A stretch of DNA of 64,000 bases, taken from Phytoamicus setariae. GTDB taxonomy: Bacteria > Pseudomonadota > Alphaproteobacteria > Rhizobiales > Rhizobiaceae. Position numbers and translations under genes: made by a program. The stretch spans positions 62,001 through 126,000 of the forward strand of contig NZ_JAEQNC010000014.1 of assembly GCF_016722925.1 (NCBI RefSeq). The letters run 5' to 3'. Below the pieces are notes generated by a model, which saw nothing but the letters and a program-made list of their open reading frames with translations, was not told the DNA's origin and did no database searches. Below, one piece after another: positions 1 to 9,609 of the stretch (positions are counted from its first letter, which is position 1; each line of letters opens with the position of its first letter).

Positions 1-41
1 CTACAGCCATGCCTGCCCGGCCATCGGGCGCCGATGCGAGG

Positions 42-58
42 GACGATCGCAGATCGTC
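42..58. promoter_or_regulatory. Perfect 7-bp inverted repeat upstream of the first gene
   Basis: GACGATC and GATCGTC are separated by GCA, about 20 bases before the Shine-Dalgarno AGGAGG (78-83) of the aminotransferase gene. It could be an operator or a small leader hairpin. No factor can be assigned. Confidence 0.25.
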
Positions 59-90
59 GCGCGCCGTGACATCAATAGGAGGAGCACGTG

Positions 91-1296
91 ATGAAGAATG
101 GAACGACACATCTTTTTGTACCCGGTCCGACCAATATTCCGGAGGCCGTCCGCCGCGCCATGAACGTGTCGATGCAGGACATGCGGGCGCCGGATTTCCC
201 GGAACTCGTCCTGCCATTGTTTGCGGACCTGAAGCGCATCTTCAAGACCGACACCGGCACCGTCTTCATCTTTCCCGGTTCGGGCACCGGCGCCTGGGAA
301 GCGGCCATATCCAATACGCTCAATCGCGGCGACCGGGTGCTGATGTCGCGTTTCGGCCAGTTTTCGCATCTGTGGGTGGATATGGCCCAGCGGCTCGGGC
401 TTGATGTCGAGTGCATCGATGTCGAGTGGGGCGAGGGCGTGCCGGTCGAGGAATATCAGCGCCGCTTGAGCGACGACAAGGGTCACAAGATCAAGGCGGT
501 GTTCGTTACCCATAACGAAACCGCGACAGGCGTGACGTCGGATGTCGCCGGCGTGCGCGCGGCACTCGACAGCACCGGCCACGACGCGTTGCTGTTCGTC
601 GATGGCGTCAGTTCGATTGGCTCGATCGATTTCCGCATGGATGCGTGGGGCGTCGATCTCGCCATTACAGGTTCGCAAAAGGGGCTGATGCTGCCGGCAG
701 GACTTGGTATCCTTGCGGCGAGCGAAAAGGCGCTGGAGGCGCACAAGCAATCTCGTATGGAGCGCTGCTATTTCAGCTTCGAGGATATGAAGGCGCCATC
801 GGCGACCGGCTACTTCCCCTACACCCCGCCAACCCAGTTGTTGCATGGCCTCAGGGCCTCGCTCGATCTGATCTTCGCCGAGGGCCTGGATAACGTCATT
901 GCCCGCCATCACCGCCTTGCCGAGGGCGTGCGCCGCGGCGTGCATGCCTGGGGCCTGAGGCTCTGTGCCAAGGAGGAGAAGTGGTGGTCTGATACGGTTT
1001 CGGCGATCGTCGTTCCCGAAAACATCGACGCCCGCCATGTCATCGCCAATGGCTATGCCCGATACCGCACCTCGTTCGGGGCTGGTCTCAGCAAGGTTGC
1101 GGGCCGGGTGTTCCGGATCGGCCATCTGGGTGACCTCAACGAGGTCATGTGCCTGGCTGCTCTGGCCTCGGCGGAAATGTCGCTCCGTGACGCCGGTTCG
1201 CGCATTGAAGCCGGCTCCGGTGTCGCTGCGGCGCAGGAATGGTACCGGTCCGAGATCGCTCGAAACGAACAGATGCTTCGCGACCGCGCGGCTTGA
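91..1296 (+). CDS. sgaA: Serine-glyoxylate aminotransferase (class V, PLP)
   Basis: A PLP-dependent class V aminotransferase of 401 residues in the alanine/serine-glyoxylate family. It would convert serine plus glyoxylate to hydroxypyruvate plus glycine in the cytoplasm. The PLP lysine is K197 in SQKG, D171 in VDGVSS should contact the ring nitrogen, and the N-terminus has the family block VPGPTNIP. The ATG at 91 sits 7 bases after AGGAGG, better placed than the in-frame GTG at 88. Hydroxypyruvate reductase and SHMT follow on the same strand, so the trio is laid out like the front of a serine cycle. In this purine-degrading island it could instead be a ureidoglycine-glyoxylate aminotransferase (PucG type), which belongs to the same family; sequence reading alone does not separate the two. 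Confidence 0.85.
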   Translation: MKNGTTHLFVPGPTNIPEAVRRAMNVSMQDMRAPDFPELVLPLFADLKRIFKTDTGTVFIFPGSGTGAWEAAISNTLNRGDRVLMSRFGQFSHLWVDMAQRLGLDVECIDVEWGEGVPVEEYQRRLSDDKGHKIKAVFVTHNETATGVTSDVAGVRAALDSTGHDALLFVDGVSSIGSIDFRMDAWGVDLAITGSQKGLMLPAGLGILAASEKALEAHKQSRMERCYFSFEDMKAPSATGYFPYTPPTQLLHGLRASLDLIFAEGLDNVIARHHRLAEGVRRGVHAWGLRLCAKEEKWWSDTVSAIVVPENIDARHVIANGYARYRTSFGAGLSKVAGRVFRIGHLGDLNEVMCLAALASAEMSLRDAGSRIEAGSGVAAAQEWYRSEIARNEQMLRDRAA

Positions 1297-1308
1297 GGGG
1301 ACAAATTG

Positions 1309-2268
1309 ATGACAAAGCCAAAGGTAATCGTAACGCGGCGTTGGCCGCGCGAGGTGGAAGCCCGTCTCGCCGATATGTTTGATGTAACACTCAACGAAGC
1401 CGACCGCCCCTACGGCCAACAGGAGCTTCGCGAGGCACTGCGCCAGGCGGATGCTGTGTTGCCCACGGTGACCGACAAGCTCGGCGCCGACATTCTGGCA
1501 GCCGGTATGCGCACGAAGATACTCGGCAACTTCGGTGTCGGTTTCAATCATATCGACATTCCGGCGGCGCGGTCGGCGGGATTGGTCGTGACCAACACCC
1601 CGGCGGTGCTGACGGACGCGACGGCGGATCTGGCGATGACGCTGCTGCTGATGTGTGCACGGCGTGCGGGGGAGGGCGAACGGGAACTACGCTCGGGCGC
1701 CTGGAGTGGCTGGAGGCCGACACATCTGTGCGGGACGCAGGTCACGGGAAAGACGATCGGTATTATCGGAATGGGTCGTATCGGCCAGGCGATGGCACGG
1801 CGCTGCCATTTTGGCTTCGGCATGGATGTGGTGTTTTTCGACAGCTATCCGGTCGCCAATCCGGGTGTACCGGCGCGCCAGCTGGCAACGGTCGAAGAGG
1901 TTCTGGCCGCAGCCGATTTCGTGTCGCTGCATTGCCCGGGCGGCGGTGAGAACCATAACCTGATCAATCAGCAACGCCTTGCCTGCATGAAGTCGACGGC
2001 CATTCTCATCAACACCGCGCGCGGCGATGTGGTTGACGAGGAGGCATTGGTGCAGGCCCTGGACAAGGGCCTCATAAAAGGGGCGGGACTGGACGTGTTC
2101 AAGAGCGAGCCGGTCGTGCCGAGCACGCTGACGGATCGTCAGGATGTCGTGTTGCTGCCGCATCTCGGAAGCGCCACCAGCGAGACACGCATCGCCATGG
2201 GCATGCGGGTGATCGACAATCTGTCGGCGTTCTTCGAGGGACGCACCCCGCCGGACATGGTGACCTAA
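1309..2268 (+). CDS. hprA: Hydroxypyruvate/glyoxylate reductase (D-glycerate dehydrogenase)
   Basis: A 319-residue D-isomer-specific 2-hydroxyacid dehydrogenase that would reduce hydroxypyruvate to D-glycerate with NAD(P)H. The Rossmann glycine motif is GIIGMGRIG (151-159). The catalytic triad of the family is present: R238 in INTARGD, E267 in DVFKSEP and H285 in LLPHLGSAT. The ATG at 1309 is preceded by GAGGGG that overlaps the end of the aminotransferase gene; only 12 bases separate the two, so they are almost certainly co-transcribed. Its product is the substrate of the glycerate kinase at 27475-28743, at the other end of the island. GC-rich inverted repeats (about 2309-2330) lie between it and glyA. 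Confidence 0.88.
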   Translation: MTKPKVIVTRRWPREVEARLADMFDVTLNEADRPYGQQELREALRQADAVLPTVTDKLGADILAAGMRTKILGNFGVGFNHIDIPAARSAGLVVTNTPAVLTDATADLAMTLLLMCARRAGEGERELRSGAWSGWRPTHLCGTQVTGKTIGIIGMGRIGQAMARRCHFGFGMDVVFFDSYPVANPGVPARQLATVEEVLAAADFVSLHCPGGGENHNLINQQRLACMKSTAILINTARGDVVDEEALVQALDKGLIKGAGLDVFKSEPVVPSTLTDRQDVVLLPHLGSATSETRIAMGMRVIDNLSAFFEGRTPPDMVT

Positions 2269-2353
2269 GCACACGACTATCAGTCCAATCACAACGACAG
2301 ACAACGGGCGGACGCCAATTTGCGTCCGTCATTCTTGCCAGGAGACAAACAGA

Positions 2354-3613
2354 ATGTCCGGCTTCTTCCAACGAAACCTCGAGCGTCAGGACCCTGTGAT
2401 TGCCAGCGCGATTGCGCGGGAAATGCAGCGCCAGCGGTCAGAGATCGAATTGATCGCTTCCGAAAACATAGTCTCGCCCGCCGTGCTGGCGGCGCAAGGC
2501 TCGGTGATGACCAACAAATATGCAGAAGGCTATCCCGGCCATCGCTATTATGGCGGTTGCCAGTTTGTCGACGAAGCCGAAGCGGCGGCGATCGACCGTG
2601 CCAAGCAATTGTTCGGCGCCGCTTATGTCAATGTTCAGCCGCATTCCGGCGCCCAGGCTAATGGTGCTGTCATGCTGGCGATGCTGAAGCCGGGCGATAC
2701 CTTCATGGGCCTGTCGCTTGCTGCCGGCGGCCATCTTACCCACGGCGCAAGGCCTACGCTTTCCGGCAAGTGGTTCAACGCAGTCCAGTATGGCGTGCGC
2801 CAGGACAATTGCCTGATCGATTATGAGGAACTGGAGGTCAAGGCGCGTGAATGCCAGCCGAAACTGATCATCGCCGGCGGCTCTGCCTATCCGCGCGTCA
2901 TCGATTTTAAGCGCATCCGGGCGATCGCCGATGCCGTCGGTGCGCTGATGATGGTCGACATGGCGCATTTCGCCGGCCTGGTTGCCGGTGGCGTCCATCC
3001 CAATCCGGTGGAGATCGCCGATATCGTCACCACCACGACGCACAAGACGCTGCGCGGTCCGCGCGGCGGCATGATCCTCACCAACAATCCGGACCTTGCC
3101 AAGAAACTGAATTCGGCAGTGTTTCCCGGTTTGCAGGGCGGGCCGCTGATGCATGTCATCGCCGCCAAGGCGGTTGCGCTGGGCGAGGCGCTTGAGGACG
3201 GTTTCAAGGATTATGCTCGGCAAATGGTCGCCAATGCGCGCGCACTGGCCTCCACGCTCACCGAGCGCGGCTTCGATATCGTTTCCGGCGGAACAGACAC
3301 GCATCTGCTGCTGGTCGACCTGCGCAGCAAGGGCATATCCGGCAAGGACGCCGAGGAAGCGCTTGGGCGTGCGGGATTGACCTGCAACAAGAACGGCATT
3401 CCTTTTGATCCGGCACCGCCGGCGGTGACATCGGGCATTCGGCTCGGAACGCCTGCGGCCACCACCAGGGGGTTCCGTGAAACGGAGTTCGTCCAGGTGG
3501 GAACGTTAATTGCGGATGTGCTCGATGCCGTGGGCAAGGATAGCGCCGCCGAGCAGCAGCGTGCGGCGCACGTGCTGGCGAAAGCGCTTTGTGCGGCGTT
3601 CCCGATCTATTGA
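2354..3613 (+). CDS. glyA: Serine hydroxymethyltransferase
   Basis: A full-length SHMT (419 residues), PLP- and tetrahydrofolate-dependent, interconverting glycine plus methylene-THF with serine. The PLP lysine is K231 in the signature [14 protein letters not shown], and the N-terminal ELIASEN block and YAEGYPG are intact. The start is the ATG after CAGGAGAC. Core biosynthesis normally has its own glyA, so this copy inside a demethylation island is more likely dedicated to capturing C1 units: formaldehyde entering methylene-THF would be added to the glycine made by the preceding aminotransferase. That role is inference; whether a second glyA exists elsewhere cannot be seen here. Confidence 0.93.
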   Translation: MSGFFQRNLERQDPVIASAIAREMQRQRSEIELIASENIVSPAVLAAQGSVMTNKYAEGYPGHRYYGGCQFVDEAEAAAIDRAKQLFGAAYVNVQPHSGAQANGAVMLAMLKPGDTFMGLSLAAGGHLTHGARPTLSGKWFNAVQYGVRQDNCLIDYEELEVKARECQPKLIIAGGSAYPRVIDFKRIRAIADAVGALMMVDMAHFAGLVAGGVHPNPVEIADIVTTTTHKTLRGPRGGMILTNNPDLAKKLNSAVFPGLQGGPLMHVIAAKAVALGEALEDGFKDYARQMVANARALASTLTERGFDIVSGGTDTHLLLVDLRSKGISGKDAEEALGRAGLTCNKNGIPFDPAPPAVTSGIRLGTPAATTRGFRETEFVQVGTLIADVLDAVGKDSAAEQQRAAHVLAKALCAAFPIY

Positions 3614-3761
3614 TTGATTGCCAAGCCCGGTGCTGCGGGAAATGCCGCGCCGGGCACTTGCATCCGCATGTCTTTGCTCTGATGATTGTTTTGCGAAGCG
3701 AGGGTTGAACGCGATATGATATTGGCCCTGCGAGTTTCGCAGCCCGAGAATTGAAAGTGAC

Positions 3762-4556
3762 ATGATGCGCCTGCCCCCGATCGATCTAGGCCGCGAGAAT
3801 ACGTTTGGCGAATTGACCTATGAAAACGGCGGCGAATACGGCCCGATAAAAGGCGATTATCTCGCCTTCATGATCGTCCATATCGGATCGGTTACGATCG
3901 AGGCGGATTCGACGATCACGACGTTGGAGGCGGGGCAATGCGCGCTGTCTCTGACGCGTGAGCATTACACTTGCACGGCCACTCCCGGAATTTTGACACA
4001 TACCAGCTGGTGCGACAGTCGCCCGGAAAATGCAAGCTGGCTATATCAGGAACATAAGAACATAGCAGCAAGCATCGCCACATCGCGACAGGTGCAAACC
4101 ATCGTGCAGCTGGGCGTCGATCTCGGTCTCGGTGATCAGGACAGCCGCAGCGGGCTTCGTGAAGCGCTCACGAATGCCCTGCTTAATGCGTACATTTATG
4201 AGGCCGAGGTTGTCGAGGCCGAACGCCCGATCCCACAGACCATCCTTCAGGCGCGTCGTTTCCTGGACGAGAATTTTGCCGCCGACATTTCAATCGAGAA
4301 GGTGGCGCGGCAGGTGCGTGTCAGCCCTCAATACCTGGTATCGGCGTTCAAGAAGCACCTGGGGGTGACGCCGGCCAGATATCTCTGGCGCTGTCGCCTC
4401 GATTATGGCGCCCATTTGTTGCAGCGATCCGGGTTGACGATCAGCGAGATTGCCTACCAGGTGGGCTACAAGAACCCCTATCATTTTTCCCGTCAGGTAA
4501 AGCTTGCCTTCAACTGCTCGCCAACCGAACTGCGCGAGCAAAAGCGCGAGGGCTAG
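3762..4556 (+). CDS. AraC-family transcriptional regulator
   Basis: 264 residues with a C-terminal double helix-turn-helix of AraC type (about 165-262, with ISIEKVARQVRVSPQYL and ISEIAYQVGYKNPYHFSRQVK). The N-terminal half reads as a beta-rich cupin-like sensor. AraC proteins with this layout are usually ligand-responsive activators. It lies 148 bases after glyA and 260 bases before the first Rieske-less oxygenase, same strand, so it is the best candidate for sensing a methylxanthine or intermediate and switching on the demethylase and transport genes. The ligand is not deducible. Two adjacent ATGs (3762, 3765) are possible starts. Confidence 0.85.
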   Translation: MMRLPPIDLGRENTFGELTYENGGEYGPIKGDYLAFMIVHIGSVTIEADSTITTLEAGQCALSLTREHYTCTATPGILTHTSWCDSRPENASWLYQEHKNIAASIATSRQVQTIVQLGVDLGLGDQDSRSGLREALTNALLNAYIYEAEVVEAERPIPQTILQARRFLDENFAADISIEKVARQVRVSPQYLVSAFKKHLGVTPARYLWRCRLDYGAHLLQRSGLTISEIAYQVGYKNPYHFSRQVKLAFNCSPTELREQKREG

Positions 4557-4816
4557 AGCCGACAAACGGCCCGCCTCCCTGGGAAGGTTTCCCGCACCGC
4601 CCATGCGCAGGTGAATTGGCGGTATGTCTTCTCCAAGGGCAGGCATGGTTCTTTCCCGGCCGCGCCACGACAATCCCACCAGTCCGAATGCAGCCAGACG
4701 CGAAACACCAAGCCATCGCGTTTGAGCCCCGCATCCCGACAGACCGAACATTGCCCGCCGATCTCCTGTGTTCGCTTGCAGACAGGTCGCGAGCCAAGCA
4801 TTAGCTGGATGGCACG

Positions 4817-5725
4817 ATGGAAAACCTCTCCCAAATCGATCACATCGCTCTCGACGAATGGCACGTTGTCGGCTCGCTGAATGAGCTGCCGAGCGAGGGT
4901 TTGCACCTGACCATTCTGTTGGGTGAGCGGATTCTGGTCGGGCGGCACGATAACAGGCTCGGTGTCTGGCGACGCTGTTCCAGCGACAAGGCGGGGAACG
5001 ATGCGCTCGTCCCTGGGGATGAGCTGCGCATGATCCAGCGTTTCGGCTACATCTGGACGACGCTGGGAAATCCGACGCGCGATCTCTTCGAGATTGTCGA
5101 GTTTAACGAGCCGGACCGGAACTCGGTGGTCCAGGGCGTGACACGCGTCAGCGTTTCCGCACCGCGTGCGGTCGAAAACTTTCTGGACATGGGGCATTTC
5201 CCGTTTGTCCATACGGGATTTCTGGGCGAAGAGCCGCACACGGAGGTCAAGCCGTACAAGGTCAACGTGTATTCCGAGCCGCCGGAAATTCTGATCACCG
5301 AGTGCGAGTTTTACCAGCCGCAGGCCAATGCGGATTCAGACACCGGTGCCGATACCGAATATGTCTACCGCATCCCGCATCCGTTCTGCGCCGTTCTCTA
5401 CAAGACCGGTTCGACGATTGCAGAGCGCCGTGACGTCATCGCACTGTTCGGTCAGCCCGTCGATGAAGATTGCGTGCTCGTGCACATCGTCATCTGCCTG
5501 GCCACCGAAATCAACGATCTGGCGTCGATGCGAAAGTTTCACCAAACCATCCTCGGTCAGGACAAGCCCATCCTGGAAAACCAGGTGCCGAAGCGCCTGC
5601 CGCTGGATTCGCGTTCGGAGGTTCCGATCCGCGCCGATGCGGCTTCGGCGGCCTATCGGCGCTGGCTGAAGGAACGTGGCCTCCGCTATGGCGTGGTGAT
5701 CGGAACGCATGCTCAAGCGATGTGA
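4817..5725 (+). CDS. Rieske-less terminal oxygenase, NdmC-like N-demethylase 1
   Basis: A 302-residue homologue of Rieske non-haem iron oxygenase alpha subunits. The catalytic half is intact: NFLDMGHFPFVH supplies the bridging D124 and iron ligands H127 and H132, and the QDKPILENQ block near residue 250 probably holds the third, carboxylate ligand. The N-terminal half keeps outer strands of the Rieske fold (WHVVGSLNEL, GERILVGRHDNRLGVW, RFGYIWTTLG), but the CxH...CxxH cluster segment is missing, so it cannot receive electrons by itself. NdmC of Pseudomonas putida CBB5 (N7-demethylase) has the same defect and borrows the Rieske cluster of NdmD. The partner here would be the protein at 12715-14481. 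Substrate is inferred to be an N-methylpurine; which N-methyl is unknown. The next genes encode the importer. Confidence 0.82.
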   Translation: MENLSQIDHIALDEWHVVGSLNELPSEGLHLTILLGERILVGRHDNRLGVWRRCSSDKAGNDALVPGDELRMIQRFGYIWTTLGNPTRDLFEIVEFNEPDRNSVVQGVTRVSVSAPRAVENFLDMGHFPFVHTGFLGEEPHTEVKPYKVNVYSEPPEILITECEFYQPQANADSDTGADTEYVYRIPHPFCAVLYKTGSTIAERRDVIALFGQPVDEDCVLVHIVICLATEINDLASMRKFHQTILGQDKPILENQVPKRLPLDSRSEVPIRADAASAAYRRWLKERGLRYGVVIGTHAQAM

Positions 5726-5963
5726 TGGGCTATTTTTTGCCTGATTAACTGGAGATATGAAGAGCCGGAATATTAGCCATTGTTGCCGTGCATCGTTCAT
5801 GAAAGCCTCGGCAACAGATTGGATACCTCTGTCAGCGACGACAAGAAAACCAAAGGGGAAGTCGTTGGCGTGAAAATCCGGTTTGTCCGAACGTCGTTCG
5901 CATGGAGTTGCGGAGCCTGGCGTTGCGGCAACCGGCCGTGAATTGAAACTGAGAGGAAATGAT

Positions 5964-6983
5964 ATGGTAATGACCCTTACACGTCGCGCCACACTGCTTG
6001 GAGCAACGGGCGCACTCTTCCTGTCCTCCTTTTCGCGGCCTATGGCCGCTGAACCGCAAAAGCTGAAAATTGCGATCATCATGGAGAGCAACCTTGATGT
6101 CGGCTGGTCAAGCACGCTGATCGAATCGCTCAACAAGATCAAAGCGCAATTGGCCGGCACAATTGATGTTTCCTGGGAGCATACCGACCCAATGTGGGGC
6201 GATGATGCCGAGAATGCGATGCGGTTTTACGCCGAGAGCGGCGAATACGACATCATCTGGGGACATGGTCGCTATTCGGACCAGGTCAAGAAACTCAATG
6301 CCGAGTTTCCCGACACCATGTTCGTGGTCGCTGGCTCCGGCAACCTGCCGCTAGGCGGCAACCAGTACTGGCTTTACAAACGGCAGTACGAGTCCTCCTA
6401 CCTGCTCGGTATGCTCGCCGGCCGTACTACCAAGACAGGCGTTATCGGACTGGTTGGCACCTTCGCGGCGGACGACGTCAACGACGAGATCAACGCGTAT
6501 TTCGACGGTGCACGTTCGGTGCGGCCGGAAATAATGCACCGGCTATCCTTTATCGGCTCATGGTCAGACAATGCGTTGGCGGCAGAACATGCCAATGTCC
6601 AGATCGCCGCAGGCGCCGATGTCGTGTTCATGTTGACCGACAACTTCAAACCCTGCCAGGAGCACAAGATCATGTGCTTTGCCAATATCACCGACCAGAG
6701 CAAGAGTGCTCCTGATGCAATTGCCTCGAGCGCGATCATCGACTGGCAGCCCGATCTTACATGGCTCATCGAAGAGTGGCAGAAGCACAAGGCGGGCGTG
6801 GCCTTTAACGGTAACATCGAACCGAAATGGTTCTCCATGGCGCAGGGCGGCGTCGATATCGCTCCCTTCCACGAATTCGATACGAAGTTGCCGGACGCAG
6901 TCAAATTGGAACTCGCAACAATGCGGCAGAAGATTATCTCCGGAGAATTCGTCGTTCCCATGAACACGGCCGAGCCGAAGTAA
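5964..6983 (+). CDS. BMP/PnrA-family substrate-binding protein of a purine-type ABC importer
   Basis: A 339-residue periplasmic binding protein of the basic membrane protein (BMP) family, whose characterised members bind nucleosides and purines. The N-terminus TRRATLLGATGALF followed by SRPMAA is a signal peptide with a twin-arginine; there is no lipobox cysteine, so it should be soluble in the periplasm. The ATG at 5964 follows GAGAGGAAAT and starts directly before the signal peptide; an upstream in-frame ATG (5883) would add 27 unlikely residues. ATPase and two permease genes follow at once. In this context it probably delivers methylxanthines or related purines; that specificity is inference. 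Confidence 0.86.
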   Translation: MVMTLTRRATLLGATGALFLSSFSRPMAAEPQKLKIAIIMESNLDVGWSSTLIESLNKIKAQLAGTIDVSWEHTDPMWGDDAENAMRFYAESGEYDIIWGHGRYSDQVKKLNAEFPDTMFVVAGSGNLPLGGNQYWLYKRQYESSYLLGMLAGRTTKTGVIGLVGTFAADDVNDEINAYFDGARSVRPEIMHRLSFIGSWSDNALAAEHANVQIAAGADVVFMLTDNFKPCQEHKIMCFANITDQSKSAPDAIASSAIIDWQPDLTWLIEEWQKHKAGVAFNGNIEPKWFSMAQGGVDIAPFHEFDTKLPDAVKLELATMRQKIISGEFVVPMNTAEPK

Positions 6984-7012
6984 GACAGACTGAAGGCGGC
7001 CGGTACGATCGA

Positions 7013-8536
7013 ATGGAAAATCTTCTCAGCGTCCAAAATCTTACAAAGCGATTTGGCCCCGTCATCGCCAATGACGGTGTCAACCTGGAGGTACGAAAGG
7101 GCGAAATTCACTGTCTTTTCGGGGAAAACGGGGCTGGAAAGTCGACCCTGTCGTCCTGTCTATACGGCTATTATCGTGCCGACAGCGGCGTGATCCGTTT
7201 CAAGGGCGAAGTTGCGGAGCTGAATTCGCCAGCCGACGCGCTTCGCCTGGGGATCGGCATGGTGCACCAGCATTTCGTGCTGGTAGCCAATTTCACTGTC
7301 CTCGAGAACATCATCGTCGGCAGTGCCGATGCTGGCATGTTTCTGACGAAGTCCAAAGCTCGCCAGAAGATTGGCGAGCTTTGCGACGCCTGCGGAATCA
7401 AGATCGATCTCGATCGTGAAATCTGGCAACTTTCGGTTGGTGAGCAGCAGTGGGTCGAAATCCTCAAGGCGCTTTACTTCGGTGCCGAACTGCTCATCCT
7501 TGATGAGCCGACGGCGGTCCTCACACCGCAACAATCAGACCAGTTGTTCCGCATCCTCGATGGTATGCGCCGCCGTGGCCTGTCGATCATTCTGATCAGC
7601 CACAAGCTGCGCGAGGTCATGCAATCAGATCGGGTGACGATCCTGCGCAAGGGCAAGGCCATCGCCACGGTGGAAACGTCGCAGACCACCGCGGAAGCAA
7701 TCACCTCGCTGATGGTTGGCCACAAGGTCAGCAAGCATGTGAAGGACAGGTCTGTCCAGCCGAGCGGCGAGGTTCTCGCCGTTGATCGCGCCTGCGCGAC
7801 CGGCGATTGGGGCGAAGATCTTCTCAAAGATGTGAGCTTCAACATCGGGCGCCATGAAATTCTGGGACTCGCCGGCGTTGCTGGCAACGGCCAGAAGGAA
7901 TTGTTCGAAGCTTTGATGGGGGTTCGTACCCTGAGCTCCGGCACGTTTTCGCTCGAAGGGGAGGTGATTGCCAAACCGACAGCGCGGGAGATGCTGGACA
8001 GAGGTGTGGGTTTCGTGCCGGATGACCGGTTCCTTGAAGGGTTGATACCGGAATTCGGCACCGCCGAAAACCTGATCCTCGGATGGCAGCGCGCGCGGGA
8101 CTACTGTCGCGGTCCGTTTCTCGATCGGCGCAAGATGGAAGACCTGGCGCGCCGGAAAATCGAGGAGTTCAAGGTGGTCACCGCATCGCCCGAGTTGCCG
8201 GTAGAGCGGCTTTCGGGCGGAAACGCCCAACGCGTCATTCTGGCGCGCGAGTTCCTGCATTCCAGAGGTCTGTTGCTTGCCAACCAGCCCACACGCGGGC
8301 TCGACGTCGCGGCGTCGGAATTCGTCTATGAAAAGATCCTCGAGAAACGTTCAGCCGGTTTTGCGGTGCTGCTTGCATCCGAAGAGCTGGACGATCTCTT
8401 GCGCCTGTGTGACCGCATCGCCGTTATCTTCAAGGGACGGATCATGGGCATTGTGCGGCCTGAGGAAACTACGCTCCTCGAGCTTGGAATGATGATGGCG
8501 GGTGACGCCAAAGACCTGCAACGGACAGTTCAATGA
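7013..8536 (+). CDS. Double-domain sugar/nucleoside-type ABC transporter ATPase
   Basis: 507 residues with two tandem ABC domains as in RbsA- and NupA-type ATPases. Domain 1 has Walker A GENGAGKST and Walker B LLILDEPTAVLT, with a non-canonical signature LSVGEQQ. Domain 2 has a degenerate P-loop (GVAGNGQKE), a good signature LSGGNAQR, and ANQPTRGLD in the Walker B position. One strong and one degenerate nucleotide site is usual in this family. The ATG at 7013 is chosen because the protein then begins with a typical ABC domain (MENLLSVQNLTKRFG). It overlaps the first permease gene by the ATGA tetranucleotide at 8533, so translation is probably coupled. Confidence 0.92.
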   Translation: MENLLSVQNLTKRFGPVIANDGVNLEVRKGEIHCLFGENGAGKSTLSSCLYGYYRADSGVIRFKGEVAELNSPADALRLGIGMVHQHFVLVANFTVLENIIVGSADAGMFLTKSKARQKIGELCDACGIKIDLDREIWQLSVGEQQWVEILKALYFGAELLILDEPTAVLTPQQSDQLFRILDGMRRRGLSIILISHKLREVMQSDRVTILRKGKAIATVETSQTTAEAITSLMVGHKVSKHVKDRSVQPSGEVLAVDRACATGDWGEDLLKDVSFNIGRHEILGLAGVAGNGQKELFEALMGVRTLSSGTFSLEGEVIAKPTAREMLDRGVGFVPDDRFLEGLIPEFGTAENLILGWQRARDYCRGPFLDRRKMEDLARRKIEEFKVVTASPELPVERLSGGNAQRVILAREFLHSRGLLLANQPTRGLDVAASEFVYEKILEKRSAGFAVLLASEELDDLLRLCDRIAVIFKGRIMGIVRPEETTLLELGMMMAGDAKDLQRTVQ

Positions 8537-9609
8537 TTTCGATTCAAAGACGCTCGGGCAACAGTCCGGGATGGAACGCTGCCTGCTATTCGGCAGCACT
8601 GCTGGGTGCCCTCCTGTCTTCCGCATTGTTGCTTGCCTTGTCGGGCGGCGATCCGGCGAAGGCGTTCTCGGCGCTTCTGGTTGGCGCCTTCGGAAGTCAG
8701 AATGCCCTGCTTGGTTCGCTTTCGAAGGCGACACCGCTGCTTCTGGTCGGCCTTGGAACGGTCATCGCCTTTCGTGCGAAGATCTGGAATATCGGTCAGG
8801 AAGGCCAGGTGTTTGCCGGGGCGATGATGGCCTATTGGGCAAGCCTCATGGTTGGGGGCCTGCCTTACTGGATGGCGCTTGGTGTCATTGCACTGGCCGG
8901 ATTATTGGGCGGTGCCGCCCTCGGTATGCTCGCCGGTTACCTGAAGACCCGGTTCGCCACCAGCGAGGTCATCTCGACGGTCATGCTGAACTACATCGTT
9001 ATCTTCTTTCTCGCCTACCTCCTGGACGGTGGGCCGTGGATGGAAACCGGCGTTACCGTCGCCTACCACCAATCGCCGCCCGTCAATCCGGCGCTGGAGT
9101 GGCCTGTCCTGTTCGGTCAGGGCGCTGGCAAGCTGCATATCGGCTTTCTATTCGCACTAGCCGCTTCGGTTTTCTGCGCCGTCCTGATCGAGCGGACGTC
9201 GCTTGGCTATGAAATCCGGGCCTTCGGCTCGAACCCGACGGCGCTGCGTTTTCGTGGCACCAACATTCGCCGGCTGTTGCTGGTGGTGATGTTGATGTCC
9301 GGCGCGCTTGCCGGGCTTGCAGGGGCGGGGGATCTGTTCGGCACATCCCATCGTTTGCGTGCCGAGACGTTGTTGGGCATCGGCAGCTCCGGCATTGTAG
9401 TTGCCATGGTCGGCGGCCTGCGCCCGACCGGCGTCATGCTCGCGGCCCTGTTTTTCGGGGCGCTCAAGGCCGGCGCCATCTACATGCGGCTGCAAAGCGG
9501 AACCCCGGCTGGACTAGTGTCTGCCATGGAAGGGCTGGTTCTGCTGTTCTTCCTGTGCGCCGCGGTGGCTACCAAATTCAAGATTGTAAGGAACCACGTA
9601 CATGCTTGA
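8533..9609 (+). CDS. ABC transporter permease 1 (nucleoside/purine type)
   Basis: A 358-residue polytopic inner-membrane protein of the BPD_transp_2 (LivH/RbsC-like) family that pairs with BMP binding proteins. About nine hydrophobic segments are visible, and the conserved cytoplasmic loop includes FRAKIWNIGQEGQ and GYEIRAFGSNPTALRFRG, as in nucleoside permeases. Its start overlaps the ATPase stop (ATGA) and its end overlaps the second permease by 8 bases, so the four transporter genes form one tight operon. It would form half of the heterodimeric channel. Confidence 0.9.
   Translation: MISIQRRSGNSPGWNAACYSAALLGALLSSALLLALSGGDPAKAFSALLVGAFGSQNALLGSLSKATPLLLVGLGTVIAFRAKIWNIGQEGQVFAGAMMAYWASLMVGGLPYWMALGVIALAGLLGGAALGMLAGYLKTRFATSEVISTVMLNYIVIFFLAYLLDGGPWMETGVTVAYHQSPPVNPALEWPVLFGQGAGKLHIGFLFALAASVFCAVLIERTSLGYEIRAFGSNPTALRFRGTNIRRLLLVVMLMSGALAGLAGAGDLFGTSHRLRAETLLGIGSSGIVVAMVGGLRPTGVMLAALFFGALKAGAIYMRLQSGTPAGLVSAMEGLVLLFFLCAAVATKFKIVRNHVHA

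Noticed and set aside
1-1551. Long open frame on the minus strand (516 codons)
   Set aside because: It is antisense to the aminotransferase and hydroxypyruvate reductase genes; composition follows the GC-rich third positions of the real genes and no motif is present.
4811-4826. TGGCACG resembling a sigma-54 -24 element before the first oxygenase
   Set aside because: The -12 TTGC part is missing and the match runs into the start codon.
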